A stretch of DNA of 23,883 nucleotides from CBDUQN01 sp965369375 (GTDB taxonomy: Bacteria; Krumholzibacteriota; Krumholzibacteriia; Krumholzibacteriales; Krumholzibacteriaceae): positions 1 to 23,883 of the forward strand of contig CBDUQN010000047.1 in the NCBI GenBank assembly GCA_965369375.1. The letters are read 5' to 3'. Within the stretch, counting starts at the first letter, position 1. The number at the start of each line of letters is the position of its first letter. The notes under the pieces are model-generated. The model made no database searches. It was not told the origin of the DNA and was given only the letters and a program-made list of their open reading frames with translations. The position numbers and the translations under genes were made by a program. Shown here piece by piece: positions 8,499 to 15,688 of this stretch.

Positions 8499-8819
8499 AT
8501 GGTTTCATTATTGTTCGCGTTCAGTAATCCGGGGGGAACGGGGGAAGGGCCATCACTCTTTACCAGCTTCATTCCTATCTTATTGATTTTTGTTATTTTT
8601 TATTTTCTTCTCATACGCCCCCAGCAGAAGAAGCAGAAAAAGCACCATGAGATGCTCGGAACGTTGCACAGGGGTGACCGCATCGTCACCAACGGCGGTA
8701 TGTATGGAACGATAGTGGATGTCAAGGAACATCTGCTCGTCGTTAAAATCGCCGATGATGTAAAGATAGAAATTGTGAAAAACGCCGTCGCAACCGTTAT
8801 AGAGAAAAGAGAGGAATAG
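8499..8819 (+). CDS. yajC: Preprotein translocase subunit YajC
   Basis: A small accessory subunit of the SecDF-YajC complex in the inner membrane. It has 106 residues: one membrane helix (about 19-41, ending FYFLLIRPQQKKQKKH, the family signature) and a small cytoplasmic beta domain (GDRIVTNGGMYGTIVDV). I chose ATG 8499 because AAAGGAGG (8487-8494) lies 4 nt upstream. A longer in-frame GTG at 8460 would overlap tgt and add residues absent from the family. secD and secF, which usually follow, are not here; def follows instead. Confidence 0.95.
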   Translation: MVSLLFAFSNPGGTGEGPSLFTSFIPILLIFVIFYFLLIRPQQKKQKKHHEMLGTLHRGDRIVTNGGMYGTIVDVKEHLLVVKIADDVKIEIVKNAVATVIEKREE

Positions 8820-8862
8820 CCGCGTTTCGATCATCGGCGGCGGGTGCCTCGGGGTTTATGGC

Positions 8863-9378
8863 ATGACATCTCTTGAATTGAAGATATACGGCAACAAGAT
8901 CTTGCGATCCAAGGCCGAGCAGGTCGAAGATTTCGGAGACGAGCTCCGCCGGTTCCTCGATGAGATGGTCGAGACGATGATCGTCGAAGATGGTGTTGGA
9001 TTGGCGGCGCCCCAGGTTGGTGTTTCGAAGCGCATCACGGTAATCAATCCCGAGCCAAATAGCGACAGTGCGCTTATAAAAATGATAAATCCTCGAGTCG
9101 TTTCCATATCGGAAGAGACGGATACACTGGAGGAGGGGTGTTTGAGCGTACCGGGGGTGAGGGGGCAGGTCGTTCGTTCCACCGCTATTGAGGTTGCATA
9201 CCTCGACGAGGAGGGCAACGAGCATGCCATTGGGGTGGAGGGGCTCGTTGCGCGCATCATCCAGCACGAGCTCGACCACCTGAACGGTGTTCTTTTTGTA
9301 GATCGCCTCTCCCTGGCAAAGAGAATGATGATCAAACCGAAGCTTCGGGCTTTGAAGAATAGAAACGGCAGGGAGTAG
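8863..9378 (+). CDS. def: Peptide deformylase
   Basis: Removes the N-formyl group from nascent chains at the ribosome exit. It has 171 residues, the usual length. All three motifs are intact: GVGLAAPQVG (44-53), EGCLSVPG with metal ligand C93, and QHELDHLNG with H135, E136 and H139. The ATG at 8863 has only a weak upstream GGGG. The stop TAG (9376-9378) is the first three bases of a 17-bp tandem duplication that runs into fmt. Pairing with fmt is the standard arrangement, since the two enzymes add and remove the same formyl group. Confidence 0.97.
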   Translation: MTSLELKIYGNKILRSKAEQVEDFGDELRRFLDEMVETMIVEDGVGLAAPQVGVSKRITVINPEPNSDSALIKMINPRVVSISEETDTLEEGCLSVPGVRGQVVRSTAIEVAYLDEEGNEHAIGVEGLVARIIQHELDHLNGVLFVDRLSLAKRMMIKPKLRALKNRNGRE

Positions 9379-9409
9379 TTCCATGGCGAGGGTAGTTCCA
9401 TGGCGAGGG
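9376..9409 (+). repeat. 17-bp perfect tandem duplication at the def/fmt junction
   Basis: TAGTTCCATGGCGAGGG occurs twice head to tail (9376-9392 and 9393-9409), and the first five bases recur at 9410-9414. Each copy carries the def-type TAG and an ATGGCGAGG start. The first ATG (9383) opens a nine-codon frame (MARVVPWRG) that stops at 9410-9412, inside the start of fmt. The second ATG (9400) opens the full-length fmt. Confidence 0.95.
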
Positions 9410-10344
9410 TAGTTTTTTTCGGCTCCCCCGAGTTCGCCGTTCCCTCATTGCGGGCGATGTTGTCAACCGAATACCGGCCGGTATTGGCCGTGACCCAGCC
9501 GGATCGACCTGCAGGCAGGGGGAAGAAAACAACCCCGACACCGGTCCGAGCCATTGCCGAATCCAACGAGATTCCCGTAAAGGTTGTCGAGAGCTTTAAA
9601 CAGGGTGATGCGATCGAGTACTTGAAATCGCTCGAGCCCGATTTTCTCGTAGTCGTCGCATTCGGGCTGATCTTTCCGCCCGAGGTGCTCGGGATCGCCG
9701 CGAGGGGCAACATTAACGTTCATGCGTCTCTGTTGCCCGCCTACCGCGGCGCGAGCCCGATAAACGGGGCGATTGTGAGCGGCGACGCTTTTACCGGTGT
9801 CACGACGATGGAAATGGAAGATAAAATCGACTCGGGACCGATATATTTGCAGCGCATAGTGCCGATCGATCCAATGGAGGATGCGGGTAAGCTCTCCTTG
9901 AGGCTTGCAGAGGAAGGAGCATCATTGCTCCTCGAAACGCTCGCTGGTCTAGATGCCGGGATTGTAGGGCCGCTCCCGCAGCCGGAAGCGGGCGTGAGTT
10001 TCGCGCCCCGGCTCGAGAAGAAGGACGGATTCATCCCGTGGCGCAACGATGCGGTGAGCGTTCATAACCATATTCGGGGCATGAACCCATGGCCGGGGAG
10101 CTTCACTTTCTATCGTGGCGGTTATCTCAAGATCCACCAGGCGGAACCGTACGATATCGTTCCCCGGGCCGTTTCACCCGGAACGGTCATCGAGGCCGAT
10201 GGAGATAGGATTCTCATAGCCTGTGGCAGCGGGAAATTAGCAATAAAGCGTCTGCAGGCGGAGGGGAAGCGTCCTCTTGACACCGAAGAATTCTTGCGGG
10301 GATTTCCACTCGAAGCCGGCGCGGTACTCGGGGCGCGGGAGTAG
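9400..10344 (+). CDS. fmt: Methionyl-tRNA formyltransferase
   Basis: Formylates the initiator Met-tRNA using 10-formyl-tetrahydrofolate. It has 314 residues. The N-terminus MARVVFFGSPEFAVPSL, the DRPAGRGKK loop and the formyltransferase motif HASLLPAYRGASPI are present, with catalytic N106, H108 and D144. The C-terminal domain (about 205-310, starting FAPRLEKKDGFIPW) is complete. The ATG at 9400 lies in the second copy of a 17-bp duplication; GGCGAGGG from the first copy supplies a ribosome-binding site 7 nt upstream. An identical start in the first copy (9383) is out of frame and ends after nine codons, so it may compete for initiation. Confidence 0.97.
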   Translation: MARVVFFGSPEFAVPSLRAMLSTEYRPVLAVTQPDRPAGRGKKTTPTPVRAIAESNEIPVKVVESFKQGDAIEYLKSLEPDFLVVVAFGLIFPPEVLGIAARGNINVHASLLPAYRGASPINGAIVSGDAFTGVTTMEMEDKIDSGPIYLQRIVPIDPMEDAGKLSLRLAEEGASLLLETLAGLDAGIVGPLPQPEAGVSFAPRLEKKDGFIPWRNDAVSVHNHIRGMNPWPGSFTFYRGGYLKIHQAEPYDIVPRAVSPGTVIEADGDRILIACGSGKLAIKRLQAEGKRPLDTEEFLRGFPLEAGAVLGARE

Positions 10345-10346
10345 TC

Positions 10347-11087
10347 ATGGAGAAAAAACGGGGGATATCGCCGATTGTCATGTACACGCTCATAGCGGGC
10401 GGCGCGTTCCTGATAGGCGTTATCATTTTCAACTCGATCATCATGCCGAGCCTCGTGGGCCGCAAGGATGTGGTCATTATTCCGGATATCGAGGGTCTGA
10501 GTCTGGCAATGGCCGAGGAAGTGTGCAGGGACCGGGGGCTGGAGCTCAATGTCATGGCGCATCGCAGTTCCGATGAGATACCGGAAGGGTACGTTATCGA
10601 ACAGCGGCCGGGTCCGAGCGAAAAATTAAAGGAGGGGCGGTCCATTCGGGTTGTGATGAGCTCCGGCCACAAGATGGAGACCGTACCCGAGCTCGGTTCG
10701 AAATCGCTCAGGCAGGCGGAGCTGCTGCTCGGGAGCGCGCGGCTGATGAAGGGCCGGATAGTAAGGATCTTTTCGAATGAGACAGGGCAGAACAGCGTTC
10801 TGGCGACGAGCCCTCCGGCGGGAACGAGTATCCCCCGGAATTCGAGGGTGGACATTCTACTCAAGGTCTGCGGTGAGCCGAGGAAGTTTCTCATGCCCGA
10901 TATCACCGGAATGGATCTTCCCTTTGTAAAAGAGAGATTGAGGAGGCTCGGGCTGGTTGTTACACGGATCATCAATCGCAGGGACGTGGAGAAGTTTCCC
11001 AATACGATACTGTCCCAGAATCCGGAATCGGGTTCGTTGATCAATGAGGGAGGAGAAATTGAGCTCGTTGTTTCGACGGTTGAATAA
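10347..11087 (+). CDS. Membrane-anchored protein with three PASTA domains, no kinase
   Basis: A 246-residue protein with a short basic N-terminus, one membrane helix (about 9-31) and three consecutive PASTA domains (about 42-107, 110-178 and 182-246). The repeats are recognisable by a 'VP-[DE]-[IL]' start, a helix, then 'SQ.P..G..I..G..I.L.VS' (for example EQRPGPSEKL, TSPPAGTSIP, SQNPESGSLI). PASTA domains bind muropeptides or act as spacers in PrkC-type kinases and some penicillin-binding proteins. Neither a kinase nor a transpeptidase domain is present. In many bacteria a PrkC kinase gene lies between fmt and rpe, so this may be a kinase-less relative (inference). The ATG at 10347 lies 2 bp after the fmt stop. 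A periplasmic cell-wall sensing or structural role is likely but unproven. Confidence 0.88.
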   Translation: MEKKRGISPIVMYTLIAGGAFLIGVIIFNSIIMPSLVGRKDVVIIPDIEGLSLAMAEEVCRDRGLELNVMAHRSSDEIPEGYVIEQRPGPSEKLKEGRSIRVVMSSGHKMETVPELGSKSLRQAELLLGSARLMKGRIVRIFSNETGQNSVLATSPPAGTSIPRNSRVDILLKVCGEPRKFLMPDITGMDLPFVKERLRRLGLVVTRIINRRDVEKFPNTILSQNPESGSLINEGGEIELVVSTVE

Positions 11088-11106
11088 AGAGAGGGATTAC
11101 ATCGCA

Positions 11107-11763
11107 GTGGCGCCTTCCGTGCTTTCCGCCGATTTCTCCCGGTTGCGTGAGGATATAGCGGCTGCGGAAGCAGCAGGCGCTGACTGTTTCCACCTCGATG
11201 TCATGGATGGGGTGTTTGTTGAGAACATCACCTTCGGTCCGATGATCGTGGAGGCCATCGCGAAGCTCACGAGTCTCCCTCTAATCTCGCATCTCATGAT
11301 TGTAGACCCGCTTACCCAGGTCGAAAAATTCGTGCAGGCGGGAAGCGCGCTGGTGAGTTTTCACTACGAGGCGTGTGACGGCGGCCACGAGGGCATTATC
11401 GATACCATCAGGGGCCTCGATTGTCTGACGGGGCTCGCCATAAATCCCGACACCCCGCTCTCGGATGTCGAGCACCTCCTTCCCTCAATCGATTGTCTAG
11501 TCGTCATGACGGTATTTCCCGGCCGCGGAGGGCAGGGTTTCATTCCTGAGGTTCTCTGCAAAATCGAAGAGGCCGTCCGCTTTAAGAATGATCTGGGCGC
11601 CCGTTTCGTCATCGAAGTGGATGGGGGAATAAAGCCCTCGAACGCCCGGCTGGTGATAGAAGCGGGAGGGCGGATGCTCGTTGCGGGCACCGCTGTCTTC
11701 AGGAGTGATGATTATGCGAAAGCGATCGCCTCCTTGAGGAGCCCCGCAGGCACCAAGGGCTAG
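11107..11763 (+). CDS. rpe: Ribulose-phosphate 3-epimerase
   Basis: Interconverts ribulose 5-phosphate and xylulose 5-phosphate in the pentose phosphate pathway. With GTG 11107 it has 218 residues, the family norm, starting MAPSVLSADFSRL. Conserved blocks: FHLDVMDGVFVENITFGP (metal H and D), SHLMIVDP, MTVFPGRGGQGF and IEVDGGI. GAGAGGG (11089-11095) precedes this start by 11 nt. An in-frame ATG at 11044 would add 21 residues and overlap the PASTA gene by 44 bp, without a good ribosome-binding site; I consider it less likely but not excluded. A 42-bp repeat array starts just after the stop. Confidence 0.95.
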   Translation: MAPSVLSADFSRLREDIAAAEAAGADCFHLDVMDGVFVENITFGPMIVEAIAKLTSLPLISHLMIVDPLTQVEKFVQAGSALVSFHYEACDGGHEGIIDTIRGLDCLTGLAINPDTPLSDVEHLLPSIDCLVVMTVFPGRGGQGFIPEVLCKIEEAVRFKNDLGARFVIEVDGGIKPSNARLVIEAGGRMLVAGTAVFRSDDYAKAIASLRSPAGTKG

Positions 11764-11765
11764 GT

Positions 11766-11993
11766 ATGTTGCGGAAGGAATGCGCGTTTTGCGGCAAACA
11801 GCCGGGCTCGATGCGCGGGGAATACATGGTTTGCGGCAGACGGCCGGGTGCCTTGCGCGGGATATGCATATTTTGGGGTAAACGGCCGGGCTCGTTGAAC
11901 GGGGAACGGGCTGGCATGCTGCACGGTGTCTTATCCCACATCCACCTATTGATTTCACTTGCTCACCGTTTAAAATTTTGTTACTTTGAATAA
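11766..11993 (+). CDS. Possible small repeat protein (75 residues), doubtful
   Basis: An ATG frame begins 2 bp after the rpe stop, with AAGGG (11755-11759) 6 nt upstream. It contains three 14-residue repeats of the form [CW]-G-[KR]-[QR]-P-G-[SA]-[ML]-[RN]-G plus a divergent half-repeat with CAFCGK. Most differences between repeats are conservative (K/R, S/A, M/L), which hints at selection on protein. However, the complementary strand also reads through with an equally regular 14-residue repeat (EPGRLPQ type), because any 42-bp unit stays in frame. The last 25 codons run through the ffh promoter. I recognise no family. It may well be a non-coding minisatellite. Confidence 0.25.
   Translation: MLRKECAFCGKQPGSMRGEYMVCGRRPGALRGICIFWGKRPGSLNGERAGMLHGVLSHIHLLISLAHRLKFCYFE
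11790..11915. repeat. 42-bp imperfect tandem repeat (three units)
   Basis: Units begin at 11790, 11832 and 11874, exactly 42 bp apart. The shared core is TGCGGCAAAC followed by GGCCGGGCTCG and TTGCGCGGG with small variations. A shortened unit lies at 11770-11789. The units have no unique spacers between them, so this is not a CRISPR array. The array fills the gap between rpe and the ffh promoter. Confidence 0.88.
11949..11976 (+). promoter_or_regulatory. Sigma70-type promoter of the ffh operon
   Basis: TTGATT (11949-11954) and TAAAAT (11971-11976) are separated by 16 bp in an AT-rich patch that stands out from the GC-rich surroundings, 41 bp before the ffh start. It separates the def-fmt-PASTA-rpe genes from the ffh-rpsP block. 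A TTGATT -35 is also seen at the lipoprotein promoter (17055). Confidence 0.6.
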
Positions 11994-12016
11994 CTTATGG
12001 AAGTGGGTAAGAGTGC

Positions 12017-13339
12017 GTGTTTCAGGACCTCAGCAATAAGCTCGCTCGTGTCTTCAAGGAATTGCGAGGGCACGGGAAGGTGCGTGAGAATCACGTCAAG
12101 ACGGCGATGCATGATGTCCGCAGGGCGCTCCTCGAAGCCGATGTTAATTATAAGGTTGTCAAGGAGTTAATCGCCCGTATCAGCGAGCGGGCCCTCGGGC
12201 GGAAGGTGCTGGACAGTCTTACCCCCGATCAGCAGATTGTAAAGATCGTCCATGAGGAGCTCATTCACATTCTCGGGGAAAGTCCTGCTCCCTTCAAGCT
12301 TTCCGGATCTCCCGCGGGTGTAATGATCGTCGGTCTGCAGGGGTCCGGTAAGACGAGCTTCGCGGCGAAGCTCGCCGTTCATGCGGTGAAAAAGGGGCGG
12401 AGCCCCCTGCTCGTAGCCGCTGATATATACCGTCCTGCGGCGGTAGAGCAGCTCAAGGTCCTTGGGCGACAGATTCGCGTCCCGGTATATGAGAAGGGCA
12501 CCGAGGTCCCTGTGACGGATATCGTGAACGGCGCTCTCAGGGAGGCGAAGAAGAATCTTCACGATACTCTGCTCGTGGATACGGCGGGTCGGCTTCACAT
12601 CGACCGGGAGATGATGGCGGAGCTCACCGCGGTCAAGAAAGTTCTGGGTCCTGAAGAGGTGCTCCTTGTTCTCGATAGTATGACGGGGCAGGAAGCCGTA
12701 ACTGTTGCGAAAGAGTTCCACGAGGAGATCGATTATTCCGGTGTCGTGTTGACCAAGCTCGATGGGGATACGAGGGGTGGAGCGGCGCTTTCCGTTGCCG
12801 CGGTCACCGGGGTTCCGATCAAATTCGTCTGTGTCGGGGAAAAGGTCGACGATCTCGAGCCGTTTTATCCCGATCGCATGGCGGGTAGAATCCTCGGGAT
12901 GGGTGATGTGCTTTCGCTCATCGAGAAGGCCCAGGATGCGATGGAAGTCGAGAAGGCGCAGGAGCTCGAGCGAAAGATCAAGAAGGAGACCTTATCGCTC
13001 GAGGATTTTCTCGACCAGCTCCAGCGCTTGAAAAAGATGGGGCCCCTCGAGCAGATTCTCGGGATGATACCCGGTTTCAAGATGAAGGGGGCGCTCTCTG
13101 CGGACGTCGGCGAGAAAGAACTCGGGAGGATAGAGGCGATCATCAATTCTATGACGGTTGAGGAGAGAAGGTACCCAACCATAATCGATGGTTCGAGGCG
13201 CCGGCGCATAGCCCGAGGGAGCGGAACGAGCGTGCAGGATGTTAACCGCCTGCTGAGTCAGTTCCAACAGATGAAGAAGATGATGAAAAATTTTTCTAAA
13301 TTATCAGGCAAGCTACCGATGAATTTTCCAACAGCTTAG
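12017..13339 (+). CDS. ffh: Signal recognition particle protein Ffh
   Basis: SRP54 GTPase that binds 4.5S RNA and signal sequences and delivers nascent membrane proteins to FtsY and SecYEG. It has 440 residues: N domain (about 1-95), G domain (about 96-295) and M domain (about 300-430). Visible motifs: G1 GLQGSGKT (106-113), DTAGRLHID (188-196) and TKLDGDTRGG (246-255). The M-domain signature is LKKMGPLEQILGMIPG, and the RNA-binding segment is SRRRRIARGSGTSVQDVN. The GTG start at 12017 has a weak ribosome-binding site. It heads the ffh-rpsP-khpA-rimM-trmD-rplS cluster behind its own promoter. Confidence 0.98.
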   Translation: MFQDLSNKLARVFKELRGHGKVRENHVKTAMHDVRRALLEADVNYKVVKELIARISERALGRKVLDSLTPDQQIVKIVHEELIHILGESPAPFKLSGSPAGVMIVGLQGSGKTSFAAKLAVHAVKKGRSPLLVAADIYRPAAVEQLKVLGRQIRVPVYEKGTEVPVTDIVNGALREAKKNLHDTLLVDTAGRLHIDREMMAELTAVKKVLGPEEVLLVLDSMTGQEAVTVAKEFHEEIDYSGVVLTKLDGDTRGGAALSVAAVTGVPIKFVCVGEKVDDLEPFYPDRMAGRILGMGDVLSLIEKAQDAMEVEKAQELERKIKKETLSLEDFLDQLQRLKKMGPLEQILGMIPGFKMKGALSADVGEKELGRIEAIINSMTVEERRYPTIIDGSRRRRIARGSGTSVQDVNRLLSQFQQMKKMMKNFSKLSGKLPMNFPTA

Positions 13340-13377
13340 GTGTTGCAATGAAGGTACCATTGTATTGGAGGTAAACG

Positions 13378-14109
13378 TTGGCAGTTAAGATCAGACTCAA
13401 GAAAATGGGATCGAAGAATAGGCCGTTTTACCGTTTTGTCGCCGCCGATGTGAGAAGCCCGCGGGACGGTCGTTTCATCGAAATACTCGGTTACTATAAC
13501 CCCCTGACCGATCCTCCCGACCTCAAGTTCGACGAGGACAAGGTATACAAGTGGCTCGATAACGGTGCAGAACCGACTTCGAGCGCGGAACAACTCATGC
13601 GTAAAGCTGGATTGATCGAGAAGTGGCGTCTTCTCAGGGCGGGTATGAAGATTTCCGAGCTCGATGCGAAGCTCGAGGAGCTCAGGGCTAAGCAGCCGCA
13701 ACCTCAGCCGAAAACCGAGAAAAGGAAAGTTTCCAAGAAGAAAGCCGCTGCAGCGGTTAAGGAAGAGGAGGAGAAAGCGGTTGAGGCACCGGAGGAGGAC
13801 ACCGCCGAGAAGGGTACCTCGGAGACTGAAACGGATGACGAGGCGAAGGAGCCTAAGGAAGTAGCCGGGGAGGAGACCGAGGCGAAGGAGCCCAAGGAAG
13901 TAGCCGGGGAGAAGACCGAGGCGAAGGAGCCTAAGGAAGTAGCCGGGGAGAAGACCGGGGCGAAGGAGCCCAAGGAAGTAGCCGGGGAGAAGACCGAGGC
14001 GAAGGAGCCCAAGGAAGTAGCCGGGGAGAAGACCGGGGCGAAGGAGTCTCCGGAGGAATCAGGTTCGAAAGACGCGGAACCCGAAGCGGAAGACAAAAAA
14101 GAGAAATAA
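13378..14109 (+). CDS. rpsP: 30S ribosomal protein bS16 with a long charged repeat tail
   Basis: The first 90 or so residues are a normal bS16 (MAVKIRLKKMGSKNRPFYRF, DGRFIEILGYYNP, GAEPTSSAEQLMRKAGL), an assembly protein of the 30S body. It starts at TTG 13378 with GGAGGT (13367-13372) 5 nt upstream. From about residue 95 a low-complexity Lys/Glu/Ala/Pro tail of about 150 residues follows, including five near-identical 13-residue repeats (AKEPKEVAGEKTE type, 13843-14037), and ends EAEDKKEK. bS16 is normally about 80-90 residues; extended, charged C-termini are known in the Bacteroidetes/Chlorobi group. The tail is probably disordered and solvent-exposed (inference). The frame stays open throughout, so the extension looks translated rather than a readthrough artefact. 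Confidence 0.96.
   Translation: MAVKIRLKKMGSKNRPFYRFVAADVRSPRDGRFIEILGYYNPLTDPPDLKFDEDKVYKWLDNGAEPTSSAEQLMRKAGLIEKWRLLRAGMKISELDAKLEELRAKQPQPQPKTEKRKVSKKKAAAAVKEEEEKAVEAPEEDTAEKGTSETETDDEAKEPKEVAGEETEAKEPKEVAGEKTEAKEPKEVAGEKTGAKEPKEVAGEKTEAKEPKEVAGEKTGAKESPEESGSKDAEPEAEDKKEK
13843..14037 (+). repeat. 39-bp tandem repeat inside rpsP (five units plus a partial)
   Basis: Copies lie at 13843-13881, 13882-13920, 13921-13959, 13960-13998 and 13999-14037, with a partial copy from 14038. Units differ by one to a few bases. The last codon alternates GAG, GAG, GGG, GAG, GGG, so copies 2-3 and 4-5 form a 78-bp higher-order repeat differing only at one third-position base (CCT/CCC). Confidence 0.97.
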
Positions 14110-14166
14110 AGCAAGTTAATTCACTGGAGGCTCAAATATTATTTTATGAAAGGAACTTGAAGTCAC

Positions 14167-14412
14167 GTGAGTGTTGATAAAATAAGCACAATGGTACGCC
14201 GGGTTTGCGAAATGCTCGTTGATAAGCCGAAGTCGATCAAGATCAAGGAAGAAATGCGCAACGATACCCATATAATCGTTCTCTCCGTTGATAAAGCGGA
14301 TTTAGGAAAGGTGATCGGCAGGAACGGCCAAACGGCGAAGGCACTGAGAGCGCTTGTCAACGCCGGCGCGACGCGTATGGGTGACAGGGTGCTCCTCGAA
14401 ATTCGTGAATGA
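14167..14412 (+). CDS. khpA: KH-domain RNA-binding protein KhpA (YlqC family)
   Basis: An 81-residue single KH domain with the RNA-binding loop IGRNGQ (GxxG = G51-G54) and the ending ATRMGDRVLLEIRE. The family forms a dimer or pairs with KhpB/Jag, and sits between rpsP and rimM in many bacteria, as here. The start is GTG 14167. AAAGGAA (14149-14155) lies 11 nt upstream, a long spacing. An ATG at 14146 is in the same frame but is cut off by TGA at 14158-14160, so it cannot be the start. The stop overlaps the rimM start (ATGA). Confidence 0.94.
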   Translation: MSVDKISTMVRRVCEMLVDKPKSIKIKEEMRNDTHIIVLSVDKADLGKVIGRNGQTAKALRALVNAGATRMGDRVLLEIRE

Positions 14413-14945
14413 GCAACGCAATGACTGAAACTACCGTAAAACTCGGCGCGGTCGTGAAAGCGGTCGGCATGAAGGGTGAAGTGAAGCTCAATCCGGGACC
14501 CGATTTCTGGCCGGGAGCGCTCGATGCCGCGGAACTCGCCCTTGTGTCGAAGGGCGCCGTTCAGAAAATGGTCCATGTCGAAAGGTTCCGGACAAAGGGA
14601 AGGACGTTTATTTTGAAGCTCGATGGCTTCGAAACGATCGATGATGCCGAGTCGGTCGTCGGCTGCGATATCGAGATCGAAATGGACGATCTCGATGATT
14701 CAGCAAAGCCTGACACGCTGTTGCCTTTCCAGGTAGTCGGTCTCTCGGTACGTCTTCCTGATGGAAGCGTGCTCGGACGGGTCGTCGATCTGCTTTTCGG
14801 GAAGGGACAGAACTGTTTCATCGTGGAGAGTGAGGAAGAGCGGTTTCTGATTCCCAACGTTCCCGGGATCGTGCTGAAGACGGACCTGAAAGCGGGAATC
14901 ATCGAAGTGGATCCGCCCGACGGATTACTCGATATCAGGTGGTAA
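14409..14945 (+). CDS. rimM: 16S rRNA processing protein RimM
   Basis: A 30S maturation factor that binds uS19 and acts on the 30S head. It has 178 residues. The N-terminal domain starts VKLGAVVKAVGMKGEVKLNP, and the C-terminal PRC-barrel includes VVGLSVRLPDGSVLGRVVDL and the typical ending IEVDPPDGLLDI. The ATG at 14409 overlaps the khpA stop by 4 bp, suggesting translational coupling; an internal ATG at 14421 is an alternative start. The rpsP-khpA-rimM-trmD-rplS order is highly conserved. Confidence 0.96.
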   Translation: MSNAMTETTVKLGAVVKAVGMKGEVKLNPGPDFWPGALDAAELALVSKGAVQKMVHVERFRTKGRTFILKLDGFETIDDAESVVGCDIEIEMDDLDDSAKPDTLLPFQVVGLSVRLPDGSVLGRVVDLLFGKGQNCFIVESEEERFLIPNVPGIVLKTDLKAGIIEVDPPDGLLDIRW

Positions 14946-14956
14946 CGGGTGGGGTT

Positions 14957-15679
14957 GTGGAGATATATTTCATAACGATATTTCCTGATGCGTTCAATGC
15001 TATTCTGGAAACAGGAATTCTCGGAGTGGCAGCAAAGAAGGGAGCCGTCAGGTACCATGTCGTTAACCTGAGAGATTTTGCGGAAGACAACTACGGTTCC
15101 ATCGACGATTATCCGTACGGCGGTGGTCCGGGAATGATACTCATGGCGTCGCCGATCGTCAAGGCGGTCGAATCAGTGACCTCTCCCGGTGAGGGTGACG
15201 GTACATCTGTTGTGTTATTGTCCCCATGCGGGAAGGTTTTCGACCAGCGGGCTTCAATACGGTTGGCCCGGAAGGAAAAAATCGTGTTCATATGCGGAAG
15301 ATACAAAGGTGTGGATCAGCGCGTGAACGATCTCGTTGTAACCGATATCATTTCTATAGGAGACTATATCCTGAGTGGAGGGGAACTTCCATCCCTAGTT
15401 GTAGCTGATACCGTCGTTCGCAACCTTTCCGGGGTTCTCGGTGACGAACGCTCGCGGGAAACCGACTCATTCTCGGCGGGACGGCATTTTTCGCTCGATG
15501 CGGCCTATTATACGCGGCCGGAGGAATTCAGAAGCTTGCGGGTTCCCGAAGTGCTTCTTTCGGGAAATCACGCGAAGATAGACGAATGGAGAAGAGAATC
15601 GGCACAGGAACGCACGCGCCGATACCGTCCCGATCTCATCGAACGCAAGAAAACGAATAACGGAATAATTGAAGATTAA
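14957..15679 (+). CDS. trmD: tRNA (guanine-N1-)-methyltransferase TrmD
   Basis: Methylates G37 of tRNAs reading CNN codons, preventing +1 frameshifts. It has 240 residues with the SPOUT trefoil-knot core: YGGGPGMILMASPIV, LSPCGKVFDQ, ICGRYKGVDQRV, SIGDYILSGGELPSLVV and the TDSF aspartate that acts as general base. GRYKGVDQR and a non-proteobacterial sequence before YYTRPEEF match the Bacteroidetes-like TrmD type as I recall it, rather than a damaged active site. GTG 14957 (MEIYFITIFPDAF) is chosen over the in-frame GTG 14939 because it fits the family start. GGGTGGGG lies just upstream. Confidence 0.96.
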   Translation: MEIYFITIFPDAFNAILETGILGVAAKKGAVRYHVVNLRDFAEDNYGSIDDYPYGGGPGMILMASPIVKAVESVTSPGEGDGTSVVLLSPCGKVFDQRASIRLARKEKIVFICGRYKGVDQRVNDLVVTDIISIGDYILSGGELPSLVVADTVVRNLSGVLGDERSRETDSFSAGRHFSLDAAYYTRPEEFRSLRVPEVLLSGNHAKIDEWRRESAQERTRRYRPDLIERKKTNNGIIED

Positions 15680-15688
15680 GGAGGAACC

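Noticed and set aside
10214..11044. 276-residue minus-strand frame opposite the PASTA gene
   Set aside because: Ser/Arg/Pro-rich composition typical of antisense frames; the plus-strand PASTA repeats are unmistakable.
11764..11916. CRISPR-like direct repeats after rpe
   Set aside because: The 42-bp units are contiguous with no unique spacers, and no cas genes are present. The same applies to the array at 17767-17918.
13704..14114. 136-residue minus-strand frame with Ser/Ala/Phe repeats
   Set aside because: It is the antisense of the bS16 repeat tail; repeats of 39 bp stay open in several frames by construction.
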